A stretch of 64,000 nucleotides of DNA from an uncultured Thiodictyon sp. (GTDB taxonomy: Bacteria; Pseudomonadota; Gammaproteobacteria; Chromatiales; Chromatiaceae), in contig NZ_CAJAXH010000008.1 in assembly GCF_903946935.1 (NCBI RefSeq), positions 1 through 64,000 on the forward strand. Reading direction: 5' to 3'. Below, in pieces: positions 33,748-42,414 of the stretch. The notes beneath the pieces are model-generated. The model ran no database searches and was not told the DNA's origin. It saw only the letters and a list, made by a program, of their open reading frames with translations. Made by a program: the position numbers and the translations under genes. Each line of letters begins with the position of its first letter. The first letter of the stretch is position 1.

Positions 33748-36614
33748 CGGCCACGGTGACCGCCGCGCTGCACGCCCTGACGGAGATCCCTGAGCGCTGC
33801 TGGCAGGTATGGCTGGACTGGGCGCAGACCCAGGGCCGGGCGGTGCCGCTCGCGGCCGACGTGGCGGCCATCCGGGCGCGGGTGTGGGAGGGCAGCGACT
33901 ATGTCGCCCAGGCGGCCGCCCGCCACCCAGAGGACTTCGCGGTACTCCTGGACTCCGGCGACTTGGGGCGCGCCGACCGCCCCGGAGACCTTGCCGCCCG
34001 ACTGGCTGCCGCGCTTGCGGGCGTCGCGGACGAGCCCGCCCTGCACCGCGTGCTGCGCCTCGCCCGCCGCCGCGAGATGACCCGCATCATCTGGCGCGAT
34101 CTCGGGGGGCTGGCGGGGCTCGAAGAAACCCTGGAAGACCTCTCCGAGCTGGCTGACTGCTGCATCCGCGCCGCCCTGGACCGGCTCCATGACTGGACCT
34201 GCACTGAACTGGGCACCCCGCGGGATGACCAGGGCCGGGAGCAGCGCCTGCTGGTCATCGGCATGGGCAAGCTCGGGGCGCGCGAGCTCAACCTCTCATC
34301 GGATATCGACCTGATCTTCGCCTTCCCCGCCCCGGGCCAGGTGGCGGGGCGCGCGCGCCCGCTCGACAATCAGCAGTTTTTCACCCGCCTTGCCCAGCGG
34401 CTGGTACAGGCACTGCATGCCCAGACCGTCGACGGCTTCGTCTTCCGTGTCGATACCCGCCTGCGGCCCTTCGGTGACTCGGGTCCCCTGGTCGCGAGCT
34501 TCGATGCGCTGGAGGACTATTACCAATCCCAGGCGCGGGAGTGGGAGCGCTACGCCATGATCAAGGCGCGCGTGCTGACTGGTGAGCCGCAAGACCGCGT
34601 GACCCTGGAGGCGCTGTTGCGGCCCTTCGTCTATCGCCGTTATCTCGACTTCGGCGCCATCGACTCGCTGCGTGAGATGAAGCAGATGATCGCCAAGGAG
34701 CTCTATGCCAGGGGCATGGACGCCAACATCAAGCTCGGCCCCGGCGGTATCCGTGAGATCGAGTTCATCGGTCAGGCGCTTCAGTTGGTGCGCGGTGGGC
34801 GTGACCCGGCGCTCCAGGTCCGCCCGATCCGCCAGGTGCTGGCCCTGCTTGCGGCGCGCGACCTGCTGCCGCCCGCGGCCCTGCCCGCCCTGGACGACGC
34901 CTATTGCTTCCTGCGCCTGGTGGAGAACCGCATCCAGGCCTATAAGGACAAGCAGACCCATTTGCTGCCGAGCGACGACCTGGGCCGGCTGCGCCTGGCG
35001 CGCAGCATGGATTGCCCCGATTGGGCCAGCTTTGCGCCGCTGCTGGAGGGGCACCGGCAGCGCGTCCAGGGGCTGTTCGATCAGGTCTTCACCCCCCGGA
35101 AGGCCGAACCCGCGGGACCGGACCAGGACCTGGTGGCGCTCTGGCGCGGGACCCTGGACGCGGAGCGCGCCCGGGAGATCCTGGTGGCACACCACTTTGC
35201 CGACCCCGCGGCGGCGCAGGAGCGCCTGGCCGCCTTCCGCCTGGCCAGCGCCCGCAAGGGTATGAGCGCCAAGGGGGCGGAGCGGCTCCAGCAGGTGCTG
35301 CCCCAGGCGCTCCAGGTGATTGCCGACAGTGAGTCGCCGGACTTGGCCCTGGAGCGGGTGCTCAAGGTGCTGGAGTCGGTGGTGCGGCGCACCGCCTATC
35401 TGGCGATGCTGATCGAGCGGCCCATGGCCCTGGCCCAACTCGCCCGGCTCGCCGGCATGAGCCCCTGGATCGCGGAGCAGATCGCCCGCCAGCCCCTGCT
35501 CCTCGATGAACTGATCGACCCCGGCCGGCTCTATGCCCTGCGGCAACGCGCGGACCTGGAGACTGAGCTGGATGCCCTGCTTGCACCCATCGCCCGGGAG
35601 GACCTGGAGCAGCAGATGGAGCGGCTGCGCCAGTTTGCCCACGGCAATGTGCTGCGGGTGGCCGCCGCGGACCTCACCGGCGGCGTGCCGCTGATGAAGA
35701 TCAGCGATTATCTCACCGAGATTGCCGAGGTCGCCGTCGGGCGCACCCTGGCCCTGACCTTCGCCCACCTGAGCGAGCGCCACGGCCGGCCCGCGGGGCT
35801 CGCCGACACTGACACCGGGGTCCTGATCCTGGGCTACGGCAAACTGGGCGGGCTGGAACTGGGCTATGGTTCCGACCTGGATCTCGTGTTTCTCCACGGT
35901 GCCGACGAACCCGCGGCCGAGACGGCCGGCCCCAAGGCCATCAGCGCCGAGCAGTTCTACAACCGGCTGGGCCAGCGCCTGATCCACATGATGACCACCC
36001 ATACCCCCTCGGGCATCCTCTACGAGTTGGACATGCGCCTGCGCCCGGATGGCAACAAGGGCATGTTGGTGCGCTCCATCAGCGCCTTCGCGGACTATCA
36101 GACCAACTCGGCCTGGACCTGGGAGCACCAGGCACTGATCCGCGCCCGACCAGTGGCCGGGGACCCGGGACTCGCCGAGCGCTTCGCCGCGATCCGCCGC
36201 GCCACCATCTGCCGCCAGCGCGACCCCGAACGGCTGCGTGAGGATGTGCGCGCCATGCGCAAGCGGATGCGTGAGACCCTGGACAAGAGCGGGCGCGGGC
36301 GTTTCGACCTCAAACAGGGCCGCGGCGGTATTGCCGATATCGAGTTTATGGTTCAATACTCGGTCCTGCGCTGGGCCGCGGACCACCAGGAGCTGGCCGA
36401 CTGGACGGACAATATCCGTCAGCTTGAGACCCTGGCCCGACTGGACCTGCTGCCAGGCACGGCGGCAGCGCAGCTCACGGCGGCCTACAAGCGGCTCCGC
36501 GGCGCCTATCACCGCAGTGCCCTGCAGGACCAGCCCAAGACGGTGGCGGACGACCAACTGCTCCCGGAGCGCGAGCGCGTCAACGCGCTGTGGCTGGACT
36601 TGATAGGCGACTAA
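33744..36614 (+). CDS. glnE: Bifunctional glutamine synthetase adenylyltransferase/deadenylase
   Basis: A 956-residue enzyme that adenylylates (inactivates) and deadenylylates glutamine synthetase in answer to PII and glutamine. The two nucleotidyltransferase domains are complete: GMGKLGARELNLSSDIDLIF (about residues 172-191; deadenylylation) and GYGKLGGLELGYGSDLDLVF (about 696-715; adenylylation). Helical GlnD_UR_UTase-like domains follow each. The length matches the family (946 in E. coli). The GTG start overlaps the mutarotase stop. It precedes ilvE by 67 bp, as in pseudomonads. Confidence 0.95.
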   Translation: MTATVTAALHALTEIPERCWQVWLDWAQTQGRAVPLAADVAAIRARVWEGSDYVAQAAARHPEDFAVLLDSGDLGRADRPGDLAARLAAALAGVADEPALHRVLRLARRREMTRIIWRDLGGLAGLEETLEDLSELADCCIRAALDRLHDWTCTELGTPRDDQGREQRLLVIGMGKLGARELNLSSDIDLIFAFPAPGQVAGRARPLDNQQFFTRLAQRLVQALHAQTVDGFVFRVDTRLRPFGDSGPLVASFDALEDYYQSQAREWERYAMIKARVLTGEPQDRVTLEALLRPFVYRRYLDFGAIDSLREMKQMIAKELYARGMDANIKLGPGGIREIEFIGQALQLVRGGRDPALQVRPIRQVLALLAARDLLPPAALPALDDAYCFLRLVENRIQAYKDKQTHLLPSDDLGRLRLARSMDCPDWASFAPLLEGHRQRVQGLFDQVFTPRKAEPAGPDQDLVALWRGTLDAERAREILVAHHFADPAAAQERLAAFRLASARKGMSAKGAERLQQVLPQALQVIADSESPDLALERVLKVLESVVRRTAYLAMLIERPMALAQLARLAGMSPWIAEQIARQPLLLDELIDPGRLYALRQRADLETELDALLAPIAREDLEQQMERLRQFAHGNVLRVAAADLTGGVPLMKISDYLTEIAEVAVGRTLALTFAHLSERHGRPAGLADTDTGVLILGYGKLGGLELGYGSDLDLVFLHGADEPAAETAGPKAISAEQFYNRLGQRLIHMMTTHTPSGILYELDMRLRPDGNKGMLVRSISAFADYQTNSAWTWEHQALIRARPVAGDPGLAERFAAIRRATICRQRDPERLREDVRAMRKRMRETLDKSGRGRFDLKQGRGGIADIEFMVQYSVLRWAADHQELADWTDNIRQLETLARLDLLPGTAAAQLTAAYKRLRGAYHRSALQDQPKTVADDQLLPERERVNALWLDLIGD

Positions 36615-36681
36615 GGTCCCTGGCGAATCTTCTTTAGATCAATCAGGGTGGGGCCAACGGCCCCGCCCTTCGGAGTAACAA

Positions 36682-37605
36682 ATGGCAACGATGGCGGACC
36701 GTGACGGTCTGATCTGGCTGGACGGCGAGATGGTGCCCTGGCGCGAGGCCAAGACCCATGTCCTGACCCATACCCTGCACTATGGGATGGGCGTCTTCGA
36801 GGGGGTCCGCGCCTATCAGACCGAGCGGGGCGCGGCGATCTTCCGCCTGACCGAGCATACGGATCGGTTATTCAACTCAGCCCATATCTTAGGCATGGCC
36901 ATGCCCTGGGATCGGGAGACCCTGAATGACGCCCAACGCGCCGTGGTGCATGAGAACACGCTCGCGTCGGCCTATATCCGCCCCATGTGCTTCTATGGTG
37001 CCGAGGGCATGGGCCTGCGGGCGGACAACCTCAAGGTCCATTGCATGGTGGCCGCTTGGGAGTGGGGTTCCTATCTGGGCGAGGACAACATGCAGAACGG
37101 CATCCGCATCAAGGTGTCGTCATTCACCCGTCATCATGTGAATATCACCATGTGCCGGGCCAAGGCCAACGGCAATTACATGAACTCCATGATGGCCCTG
37201 CAAGAGGCCCTGCGCGACGGCTATGACGAGGCCCTGTTGCTCGACGCCTCCGGCTATGTGATGGAAGGCAGCGGTGAGAATGTATTCATCGTGCGCGACG
37301 GCGTGCTGTATACCCCGGACCTCACCTCCGCCCTGGATGGTATCACCCGTCGTACAGTCATGACGCTGTGTGACGAGCTGGGGCTCAAAGTAGTGGAGAA
37401 GCGCATCACCCGCGATGAGGTCTATATCGCCGACGAGGCCTTCTTTACCGGCACCGCCGCCGAGGTGACGCCGATCCGCGAGGTCGATGGCCGCACCATC
37501 GGCAAGGGCGGGCGCGGCCCCATCGCCGAGCGACTCCAAACGCGCTATTTCGACCAGGTCCACGGCCGCCGGGATACCCACCCGGAATGGCTGACGCTCG
37601 CCTGA
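36682..37605 (+). CDS. ilvE: Branched-chain amino acid aminotransferase
   Basis: A 307-residue fold-type IV PLP enzyme that makes Leu, Ile and Val from their keto acids. THTLHYGMGVFEGVRAY marks the N-terminal domain; the PLP lysine is Lys161 in CRAKANGNYMNS; GYVMEGSGENVFIVRDG and FFTGTAAEVTPIREVDGR complete the family signature. cggagtaaca supplies a ribosome binding site. It stands alone after glnE with a GC hairpin (tggggcc/ggcccc, 36648-36667) in the gap, so it may have its own terminator-controlled transcript. Confidence 0.95.
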   Translation: MATMADRDGLIWLDGEMVPWREAKTHVLTHTLHYGMGVFEGVRAYQTERGAAIFRLTEHTDRLFNSAHILGMAMPWDRETLNDAQRAVVHENTLASAYIRPMCFYGAEGMGLRADNLKVHCMVAAWEWGSYLGEDNMQNGIRIKVSSFTRHHVNITMCRAKANGNYMNSMMALQEALRDGYDEALLLDASGYVMEGSGENVFIVRDGVLYTPDLTSALDGITRRTVMTLCDELGLKVVEKRITRDEVYIADEAFFTGTAAEVTPIREVDGRTIGKGGRGPIAERLQTRYFDQVHGRRDTHPEWLTLA

Positions 37606-37619
37606 CACCATGCGCCCGC

Positions 37620-37642
37620 GTGACACCGCTCAACGGTGTCAC
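37620..37642. terminator. Hairpin downstream of ilvE
   Basis: gtgacaccg and cggtgtcac, exact complements, flank ctcaa. It lies 15 bp past the ilvE stop. There is no T-run, so it may be a REP-type element rather than a true terminator. Confidence 0.45.
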
Positions 37643-37698
37643 GCCAGTGGTCGGCGCGATGATCAAGGCCCACACCAGCACCAGACAACGGAGGCCCC

Positions 37699-37905
37699 AT
37701 GTCTCAGACCCCAGTCCCGACCCCGATCGGGACCGCTTCACCCGGCGCCATCCCATTCAGCCGCGCCGACCTGCCGCTCGCCTGCCCAGGCCGGAGCGAG
37801 ACCCTCTGGAATATGCATCCGCGGGTCTATCTGCCGATTGAGGACGAACCCGATGGCGAGGCGATGTGCCCTTATTGCGGGGCGCGGTATCGCCTGAGCG
37901 ATTAG
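37699..37905 (+). CDS. zf-CHCC zinc-finger protein
   Basis: A 68-residue protein with the zf-CHCC pattern of bacterial relatives of mitochondrial NDUFS6: Cys in LPLACPGR, His in LWNMHPRVYLPI, and CPYCGARYRL. Zinc binding is expected. Its exact role in bacteria is not settled; it regularly follows ilvE in gammaproteobacteria. A strong ribosome binding site (cggaggcccc) precedes the ATG. Confidence 0.85.
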   Translation: MSQTPVPTPIGTASPGAIPFSRADLPLACPGRSETLWNMHPRVYLPIEDEPDGEAMCPYCGARYRLSD

Positions 37906-37924
37906 CCCAAAGCCGCCAGGTGTT

Positions 37925-38051
37925 CACGCCAAGGCGCCAAGGCGCCAAGAAATCCAGCAAGATTAGGTTAGGCATCCAGCTCGTTCGTCGGGTGAATAGC
38001 CCGCCGACAACACACTGAAAAACCTTGGCGAACTTGGCGCCTTGGCGTCAC
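37925..38051. repeat. Inverted repeat of cgccaaggcgccaag type, copy 1
   Basis: The left part cacgccaaggcgccaaggc (37925-37943) is answered by ttggcgccttggcgtca (38035-38050), with acaacacactgaaaa before the right arm. A related region lies at 55137-55331. The unit looks like a small non-autonomous palindromic repeat. No gene is seen in 37906-38203. Confidence 0.6.
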
Positions 38052-38203
38052 ATCTGCCCTTTCTGGGGTTATCGCAGACTGCTCGCGCGGCCTGCCGGTT
38101 GGCGGCTGACGATGTCAGTCGCCCTGTTCCTGCGGCCGGCACTCCAGAGACGGATTTTCACCCTGTTTTCACCCTGGGGTCTGGCCGATAGCGGGCCACT
38201 TAA

Positions 38204-39298
38204 CTAGGGCCACGTCGGTTCGGCGACGCCTTCGCGGCGGTCAGACCCTGTGAGCTCCGTTGCCTGTTGCCGTATACAGCAGCGCGTCGTCACCTGGTAA
38301 TACAGCAGGGACAGCACCAGGAAGGCCCCGAACTGCAGGTATTCGGGTACGTTCAACCACCAGGCGGCGGCGCCCACTCCACCGGTGATCAGGGCGGTCG
38401 CCAGCAGGATCGCGGTGACCTTGGCATCCGACAGGCCGGCAACCAGCAGCAGATGATGCAGGTGCTGGCGGTCGGCAGCGAATGGATTGAGTCCGGCGCG
38501 CAGACGGCGGATCATCACCGCCACCGTATCGAGCAGCGGCACGGCCAGAATCCACACGGCCGTGATTGGGGCCATCACGGCCTGCTCGCCCTGAGACAGA
38601 TCGACCAGGAACCAGCTCAGGGCAAAACCCAAAAGCGTACTACCGGCGTCGCCCATGAACACGCTGGCCCGTTGCCGCCAGGGATGACGCAGGTTCCAGG
38701 CCAGGAACCCGGCCAGGACCGCGGCCAGTGCCATGAGCGCCGCGGCGGCACCGGGATCGGGAGCCGGTGCGGTGAGACACAGGACCGCCAGCCAACCGGC
38801 GGCGATCAGGGCCAGCCCGCCGGCCAGGCCGTCGAGTCCGTCGATCAGGTTGAAGGCGTTGATGATTCCCACCACCCCAAACAGGGTGAATGGCAGCGCG
38901 AAACCGGCCAGCGCGATGGCGCCCCAGCCCACCAGATCACCCAGGTTGGTTAGCCACCGATTGTCCCAGACCATGACCGATAGCACCACGGCGGCCTGCA
39001 ACACCAGCCGGATCGTCGGCCGGATGTGGCGCAGGTCATCGTAGGCGCCGATCAGGGCGAGTGCCGCCATACCGGTCAGTAGACCCATGTAACCATCTGA
39101 ATTATCAGGCATTAGCCACAGGGTCCCACAGAAGGCGATGCACATGGCCACCCCGCCGATCAGCGGCACCGGGTGGGAATGGTGCTTGCGGATGGCAGGT
39201 CTGTCCACCCAGCCGACGGCCCGCGCCGGTGTGATCAGCAGGCCGGTGAGGCTGGTGCTGAACACAAAAGCGTACAACAGCGTCCAATAGACATTCAT
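38204..39298 (-). CDS. WecA/MraY-type undecaprenyl-phosphate glycosyl-1-phosphate transferase
   Basis: A 364-residue polytopic membrane enzyme that transfers a sugar-1-phosphate (probably GlcNAc) to undecaprenyl phosphate, starting an O-antigen or exopolysaccharide repeat. About ten hydrophobic segments. Signature loops: DRPAIRKHHSHPVPLIGGVA, IGAYDDLRH, NAFNLIDGLDGLAGG and VFMGDAGSTLLGF; HLHHLLLVAGL is the His motif. The start at 39298 (MNVYWTLLYAF) is chosen because upstream codons lie in copy 3 of a dispersed repeat. It stands alone beside a MITE. Confidence 0.87.
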   Translation of the reverse strand: MNVYWTLLYAFVFSTSLTGLLITPARAVGWVDRPAIRKHHSHPVPLIGGVAMCIAFCGTLWLMPDNSDGYMGLLTGMAALALIGAYDDLRHIRPTIRLVLQAAVVLSVMVWDNRWLTNLGDLVGWGAIALAGFALPFTLFGVVGIINAFNLIDGLDGLAGGLALIAAGWLAVLCLTAPAPDPGAAAALMALAAVLAGFLAWNLRHPWRQRASVFMGDAGSTLLGFALSWFLVDLSQGEQAVMAPITAVWILAVPLLDTVAVMIRRLRAGLNPFAADRQHLHHLLLVAGLSDAKVTAILLATALITGGVGAAAWWLNVPEYLQFGAFLVLSLLYYQVTTRCCIRQQATELTGSDRREGVAEPTWP

Positions 39299-39341
39299 GG
39301 TGCTAGCTGAACCAATGCGTGTTCTTGTCAGGTCTGGTGTG

Positions 39342-39393
39342 GCCGCGATCGTCGTCTCGGTCACCCCGCTTCGGGCGAGGTCTTTGGTCCACA
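39342..39393 (-). repeat. 53-bp dispersed repeat, copy 3 (diverged)
   Basis: On the minus strand it reads tggaccaaagacctcgcccg... and ends gatcgcggc. It aligns with the copies at 21364 and 29510 but with many changes. It lies directly upstream of the WecA-like gene and extends its open frame. Confidence 0.45.
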
Positions 39394-39399
39394 TGGCGG

Positions 39400-39527
39400 A
39401 CCCTAGCAGGCTGTCGGACTTAGTGATGCAACCGATTGAATGCAAAGAGTTTCCTCTTTTGCGCCAAAAAGTCGTTTTCCTGTTTAATCAATCGGTTACG
39501 CCATCAAGTCCGACAGGCTGCTAGGGT
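39400..39527. mobile_element. 128-bp MITE with about 40-bp terminal inverted repeats
   Basis: The outer arms 39400-39439 and 39488-39527 are complementary over about 40 bp with a few mismatches (accctagcaggctgtcgga outward). The centre is AT-rich and non-coding. The ends are flanked by the palindromic tetramer ctag, so a ctag or TA target duplication is possible. It cannot encode a transposase and must be moved in trans by an element with the same ends. Confidence 0.75.
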
Positions 39528-39806
39528 TTGACCCCGCGGCCTTCGGGTTCGCTGGACGAACCGCTTGCCTGGTTGAAACCATGATCAAGGCCGTCCATGG
39601 GTCGCGTGATCGGCTCCGGACCGGGCGCTTGGCTTGTCCGGTAGTCTACTACATCCTCAAAGTGTCAAGCCAACTTAACAATGTGACGGGCCGCGCATTT
39701 TGCACACGATTGATAATTGTTTCTGGCCGTTGTCGCCAGTGAATCGAACACGCCGGCACGCCGACGGATAGGCGCCGCCGCCCGCGCCCTGCGAGCGCCC
39801 CGGGGA
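39528..39806. other. Gene-free interval beside the MITE
   Basis: No convincing gene is present on either strand. The word ccatgatcaaggcc near 39580 recurs in other intergenic regions (about 30126 and 37659), a further hint of short dispersed repeats. Confidence 0.35.
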
Positions 39807-41708
39807 TCAGTGCGCCGGGGCCTGGCGGATGGCGAACTCCACCCGTCCCCAGGTGTCGGCATGCGCGTCGAGTCGGGTGAGGTGGCCGACCAGGTGCTCT
39901 GCGGCGTCGAGTCGCCGGGCGATGTCGGCATTGACCCGGCGCGGGATATAGCCGATGCGCTCGCCGCCCCAACGCACGGCCACCGCCTGGGGGTCATGCG
40001 GATTGTCTGGTTCGCGTACCAACTCCAGCGTGTCACCCACGTCCATCTGGGGCTCAAGCTCCGTCCCACCGTGGAATTGGTAACCGGCGATGAAGTCGCG
40101 CAGCAGTTCGCCGTCAGCGAGGGCCGGGCGCAGGTGCGCCAGCACCGCCGCCAGCTCGCGTTCGCCCGCGGGGTCGAGCCGCCTGGTCTGGCGAGGCGCG
40201 GAACTTTGACCGGCCCGCCGGGCGCTCAGGTCAAGGGCCAGCTCGGCGCGCGCCGGGGCGCGCCCCAGTGCATTGAGTTCGGTCAGGATGGCCTGCGCAA
40301 ACGCCATCAGCGGTCCGCTGGCCTGCGCATTGTGCGGCCCGCGCAGTTGGGCGAGCGAAAAGCGTGCCTCGGACAGAGTGAATTGGTACTGCGCGGTGGC
40401 ACGCTCGGCCCCGATGCCAAGTGCGAAGATGCGGGTACCGCGGTCGCGGCACTCGGCCCAATACTGCGCGACGCAGTGGTGCATGGTCTCGCCCTCGCGC
40501 ACCAGGACCGCCGCCTCGCACAGCTCCCGCCCATGCGCCTCACCCTCTTGGTGTTCGCCAAGGATGGCCGCAATCCGGGTCCGGTCTTGCTGGTCCCAGT
40601 TCTGCTCTGGGTCTGCCTGGTCCCAGACGCGTTCGTGCCAGCGCCGCGATGCCACGAGCAGCGAGCGAAAGCCGCGTGACTCGATCCAGGCCAACTCCAG
40701 TCGGTGCGCGGTCAATCCACGGGGGCAGGGATGGGCTTGCCGCGCCCGTTCAAGGGCCGCCCGGATGAAGTCGAAGCAGTCCGCGAACGCGGGCCCCAAG
40801 GGTGCGAAGCGCTCCTGCAACGGCGCGCAGACCGCCTCTAAGCCCTCGCGAAACGCGGTCGCCCCCAGGCGTACGAGGTCGGCGTCGTCGTCGAGCAGGT
40901 TGGTGAGGTTGAATAGATCGATGGCCTGCGTGAACTCCCCGCACGCTCGGGGGCGGCGATGGGCCGGGATACCGTCCAGCAGCCGCAGCAGTCGCCGATG
41001 CGAGAGCGCCGTGTCGCCCCACATTTGCGCGCAGATGGGTGAGCGAACCAGGCCCTTGGAGATGCCGTAGTGGCGGGCGAGTGCGCCGGTCAGGTCGCGG
41101 CCCCAATCGATCGCCTCCAGGACCCTGGCATCGTGGTTTCGCCAGGCATGGCGCTTGCCGCCCGCGAACTCCAGATACCGATGGGCGCTGAGCAGGACCG
41201 GCGCGGCCAGCAGCGGGAAGCGGGTCACGGCCTGTAGTCGACGGCTGCGCCGTTCCGGGGCGAGGGCGGCCAGGCGGTTGTAGTTGCGCAGCGAGTCCCA
41301 CTGACGGTGGCGGTTGAGGCTGGCCAAGAGGCTCAGGACTTCCTGATCGAGCCCTGCGGCAAAGTCCCGGGCGGCGTGATGTCTGGGATCGCCCCACGGC
41401 AGTGCCGGGAGCGGGGCGGCCGGCGCGGCATAGAGCGGGATCGCGACACCGTCCCCGAACCGGGCCTCCAGCAGGGTGCCGCGCTGGTCCTGCGCGAACT
41501 GCTCCACCAACGCGCCAATGGGTTCATCGTCCGCCAAGGCCGCCGTCGGCAGGCGAAAGGCGAGCACCCGGCCGTCGTTCAGATGCAACCACAGGAACGA
41601 CTGTTCATTGCGCTGGCCGAGCCAGTCGCCGCGCAGCCACAGGCGTGCGCGCACGCCAGAGGGAAGGCCTTCTTGGGGACCATCGTGCCCCGGCGCCGTG
41701 CCGGGCAT
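39807..41708 (-). CDS. PcfJ-like and HIRAN domain fusion protein
   Basis: A 633-residue protein. The N-terminal 330 residues are mostly helical and Arg-rich without a recognised domain. Residues about 395-465 contain LCEAAVLVREGETMHHCVAQY and RIFALGIG...QYQFTL, the core of PcfJ-like proteins found on conjugative elements. Residues about 535-625 are a HIRAN domain (GDTLELVREPDNPHDPQAVAV; GYIPRRVNADIARRL), a module that binds single-stranded 3' ends at stalled forks or damaged DNA. The fusion suggests a DNA-end-recognising protein. The proposed start MPGTAPGHD has no clear ribosome binding site. Confidence 0.65.
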   Translation of the reverse strand: MPGTAPGHDGPQEGLPSGVRARLWLRGDWLGQRNEQSFLWLHLNDGRVLAFRLPTAALADDEPIGALVEQFAQDQRGTLLEARFGDGVAIPLYAAPAAPLPALPWGDPRHHAARDFAAGLDQEVLSLLASLNRHRQWDSLRNYNRLAALAPERRSRRLQAVTRFPLLAAPVLLSAHRYLEFAGGKRHAWRNHDARVLEAIDWGRDLTGALARHYGISKGLVRSPICAQMWGDTALSHRRLLRLLDGIPAHRRPRACGEFTQAIDLFNLTNLLDDDADLVRLGATAFREGLEAVCAPLQERFAPLGPAFADCFDFIRAALERARQAHPCPRGLTAHRLELAWIESRGFRSLLVASRRWHERVWDQADPEQNWDQQDRTRIAAILGEHQEGEAHGRELCEAAVLVREGETMHHCVAQYWAECRDRGTRIFALGIGAERATAQYQFTLSEARFSLAQLRGPHNAQASGPLMAFAQAILTELNALGRAPARAELALDLSARRAGQSSAPRQTRRLDPAGERELAAVLAHLRPALADGELLRDFIAGYQFHGGTELEPQMDVGDTLELVREPDNPHDPQAVAVRWGGERIGYIPRRVNADIARRLDAAEHLVGHLTRLDAHADTWGRVEFAIRQAPAH

Positions 41709-41995
41709 GATGAACTGCGCGCGCCCGATGCCTATGGCCGTCCCCCCGCGTTTGCCCTCTCATGTTTCTCGAACCGAATACCCTGGTCATCTGGCCAGGG
41801 TTCATGATGATCAAATTCCCCCAACCGGATAGGCCGGGGAATGCCCTGCGGAAACGCTGCACACGTGTGCCGGGGTGTCGGCGTCTTGTGTCGACACCGA
41901 CAGCACTGATCCGACCACAGATGGAAGAAATCCCAGCCGTCGAGGAAATCCATATCATTCATCACGTTATCGCTCATTCTCCAAGCCTCTGGCCC

Positions 41996-42017
41996 GGACG
42001 GGGCATCCGCCCCGTCC
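41996..42017. repeat. REP-like palindrome, ggacgggg family
   Basis: ggacgggg, loop catccg, ccccgtcc. The same 8-bp arms occur at 3566 and 6880. Confidence 0.6.
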
Positions 42018-42233
42018 CGCCGAGGTATCCGCTGACGGCGGGGAGATCTCCCCATGGACTACAATCCTCACCAATGACTGCCGCATCAAGACGGCCTATC
42101 CGATCGACCCGAACCGCCCATCGTTTGCCGACAACCAACGTGGTCTAGGATATACCGGCAATGAATCAGCCACCACAGAACGAAACGTCCAGGACCTTGC
42201 GCGGGTATTTGGGCCACATCAAACGTCGCCGCT

Positions 42234-42369
42234 CCTGGGAGCGCCGACATTCTGTCGGCGACGGCGCGAAGCGCCGTTCGGTCCTCGCGAAACCAAGGCC
42301 CTTTGCGATTAACCGCGAAATCGCGAACCGCCTGCGGCGGTTGGCCGACAGAATGTCGGCGCTCCCAGG
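42234..42369. repeat. 136-bp REPIN (two inverted REP copies)
   Basis: Positions 42234-42259 and 42344-42369 are exact reverse complements over 26 bp and each contains the palindrome cgccgac..gtcggcg. The 84-bp centre is GC-rich and non-coding. This is the classical REPIN layout. The inner 22 bp of the right half equal 5288-5309 inside the STAND gene. Confidence 0.75.
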
Positions 42370-42414
42370 CGCGAACATCCGCGGCCCTGTACCTGGAACG
42401 ACGGGGCGGGCGTG

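Larger units (their letters stand above)
41709..42414. other. Repeat-rich interval upstream of the PcfJ-HIRAN gene
   Basis: About 700 bp without a convincing gene. It contains a REP palindrome (41996-42017) and a REPIN (42234-42369). A short leftward frame starting MSDNVMNDMDFLDGWDFF (ATG about 41977) may be a relic of an earlier gene start. Confidence 0.4.

Noticed and set aside
34296-36557. A 753-codon antisense frame over glnE
   Set aside because: glnE carries two complete nucleotidyltransferase motifs on the other strand; the antisense translation shows none.
38204-39445. A longer start for the WecA-like gene (49 extra codons)
   Set aside because: The extra part overlaps the MITE arm and the diverged repeat copy; the family starts near MNVYWTLLY with a membrane span.
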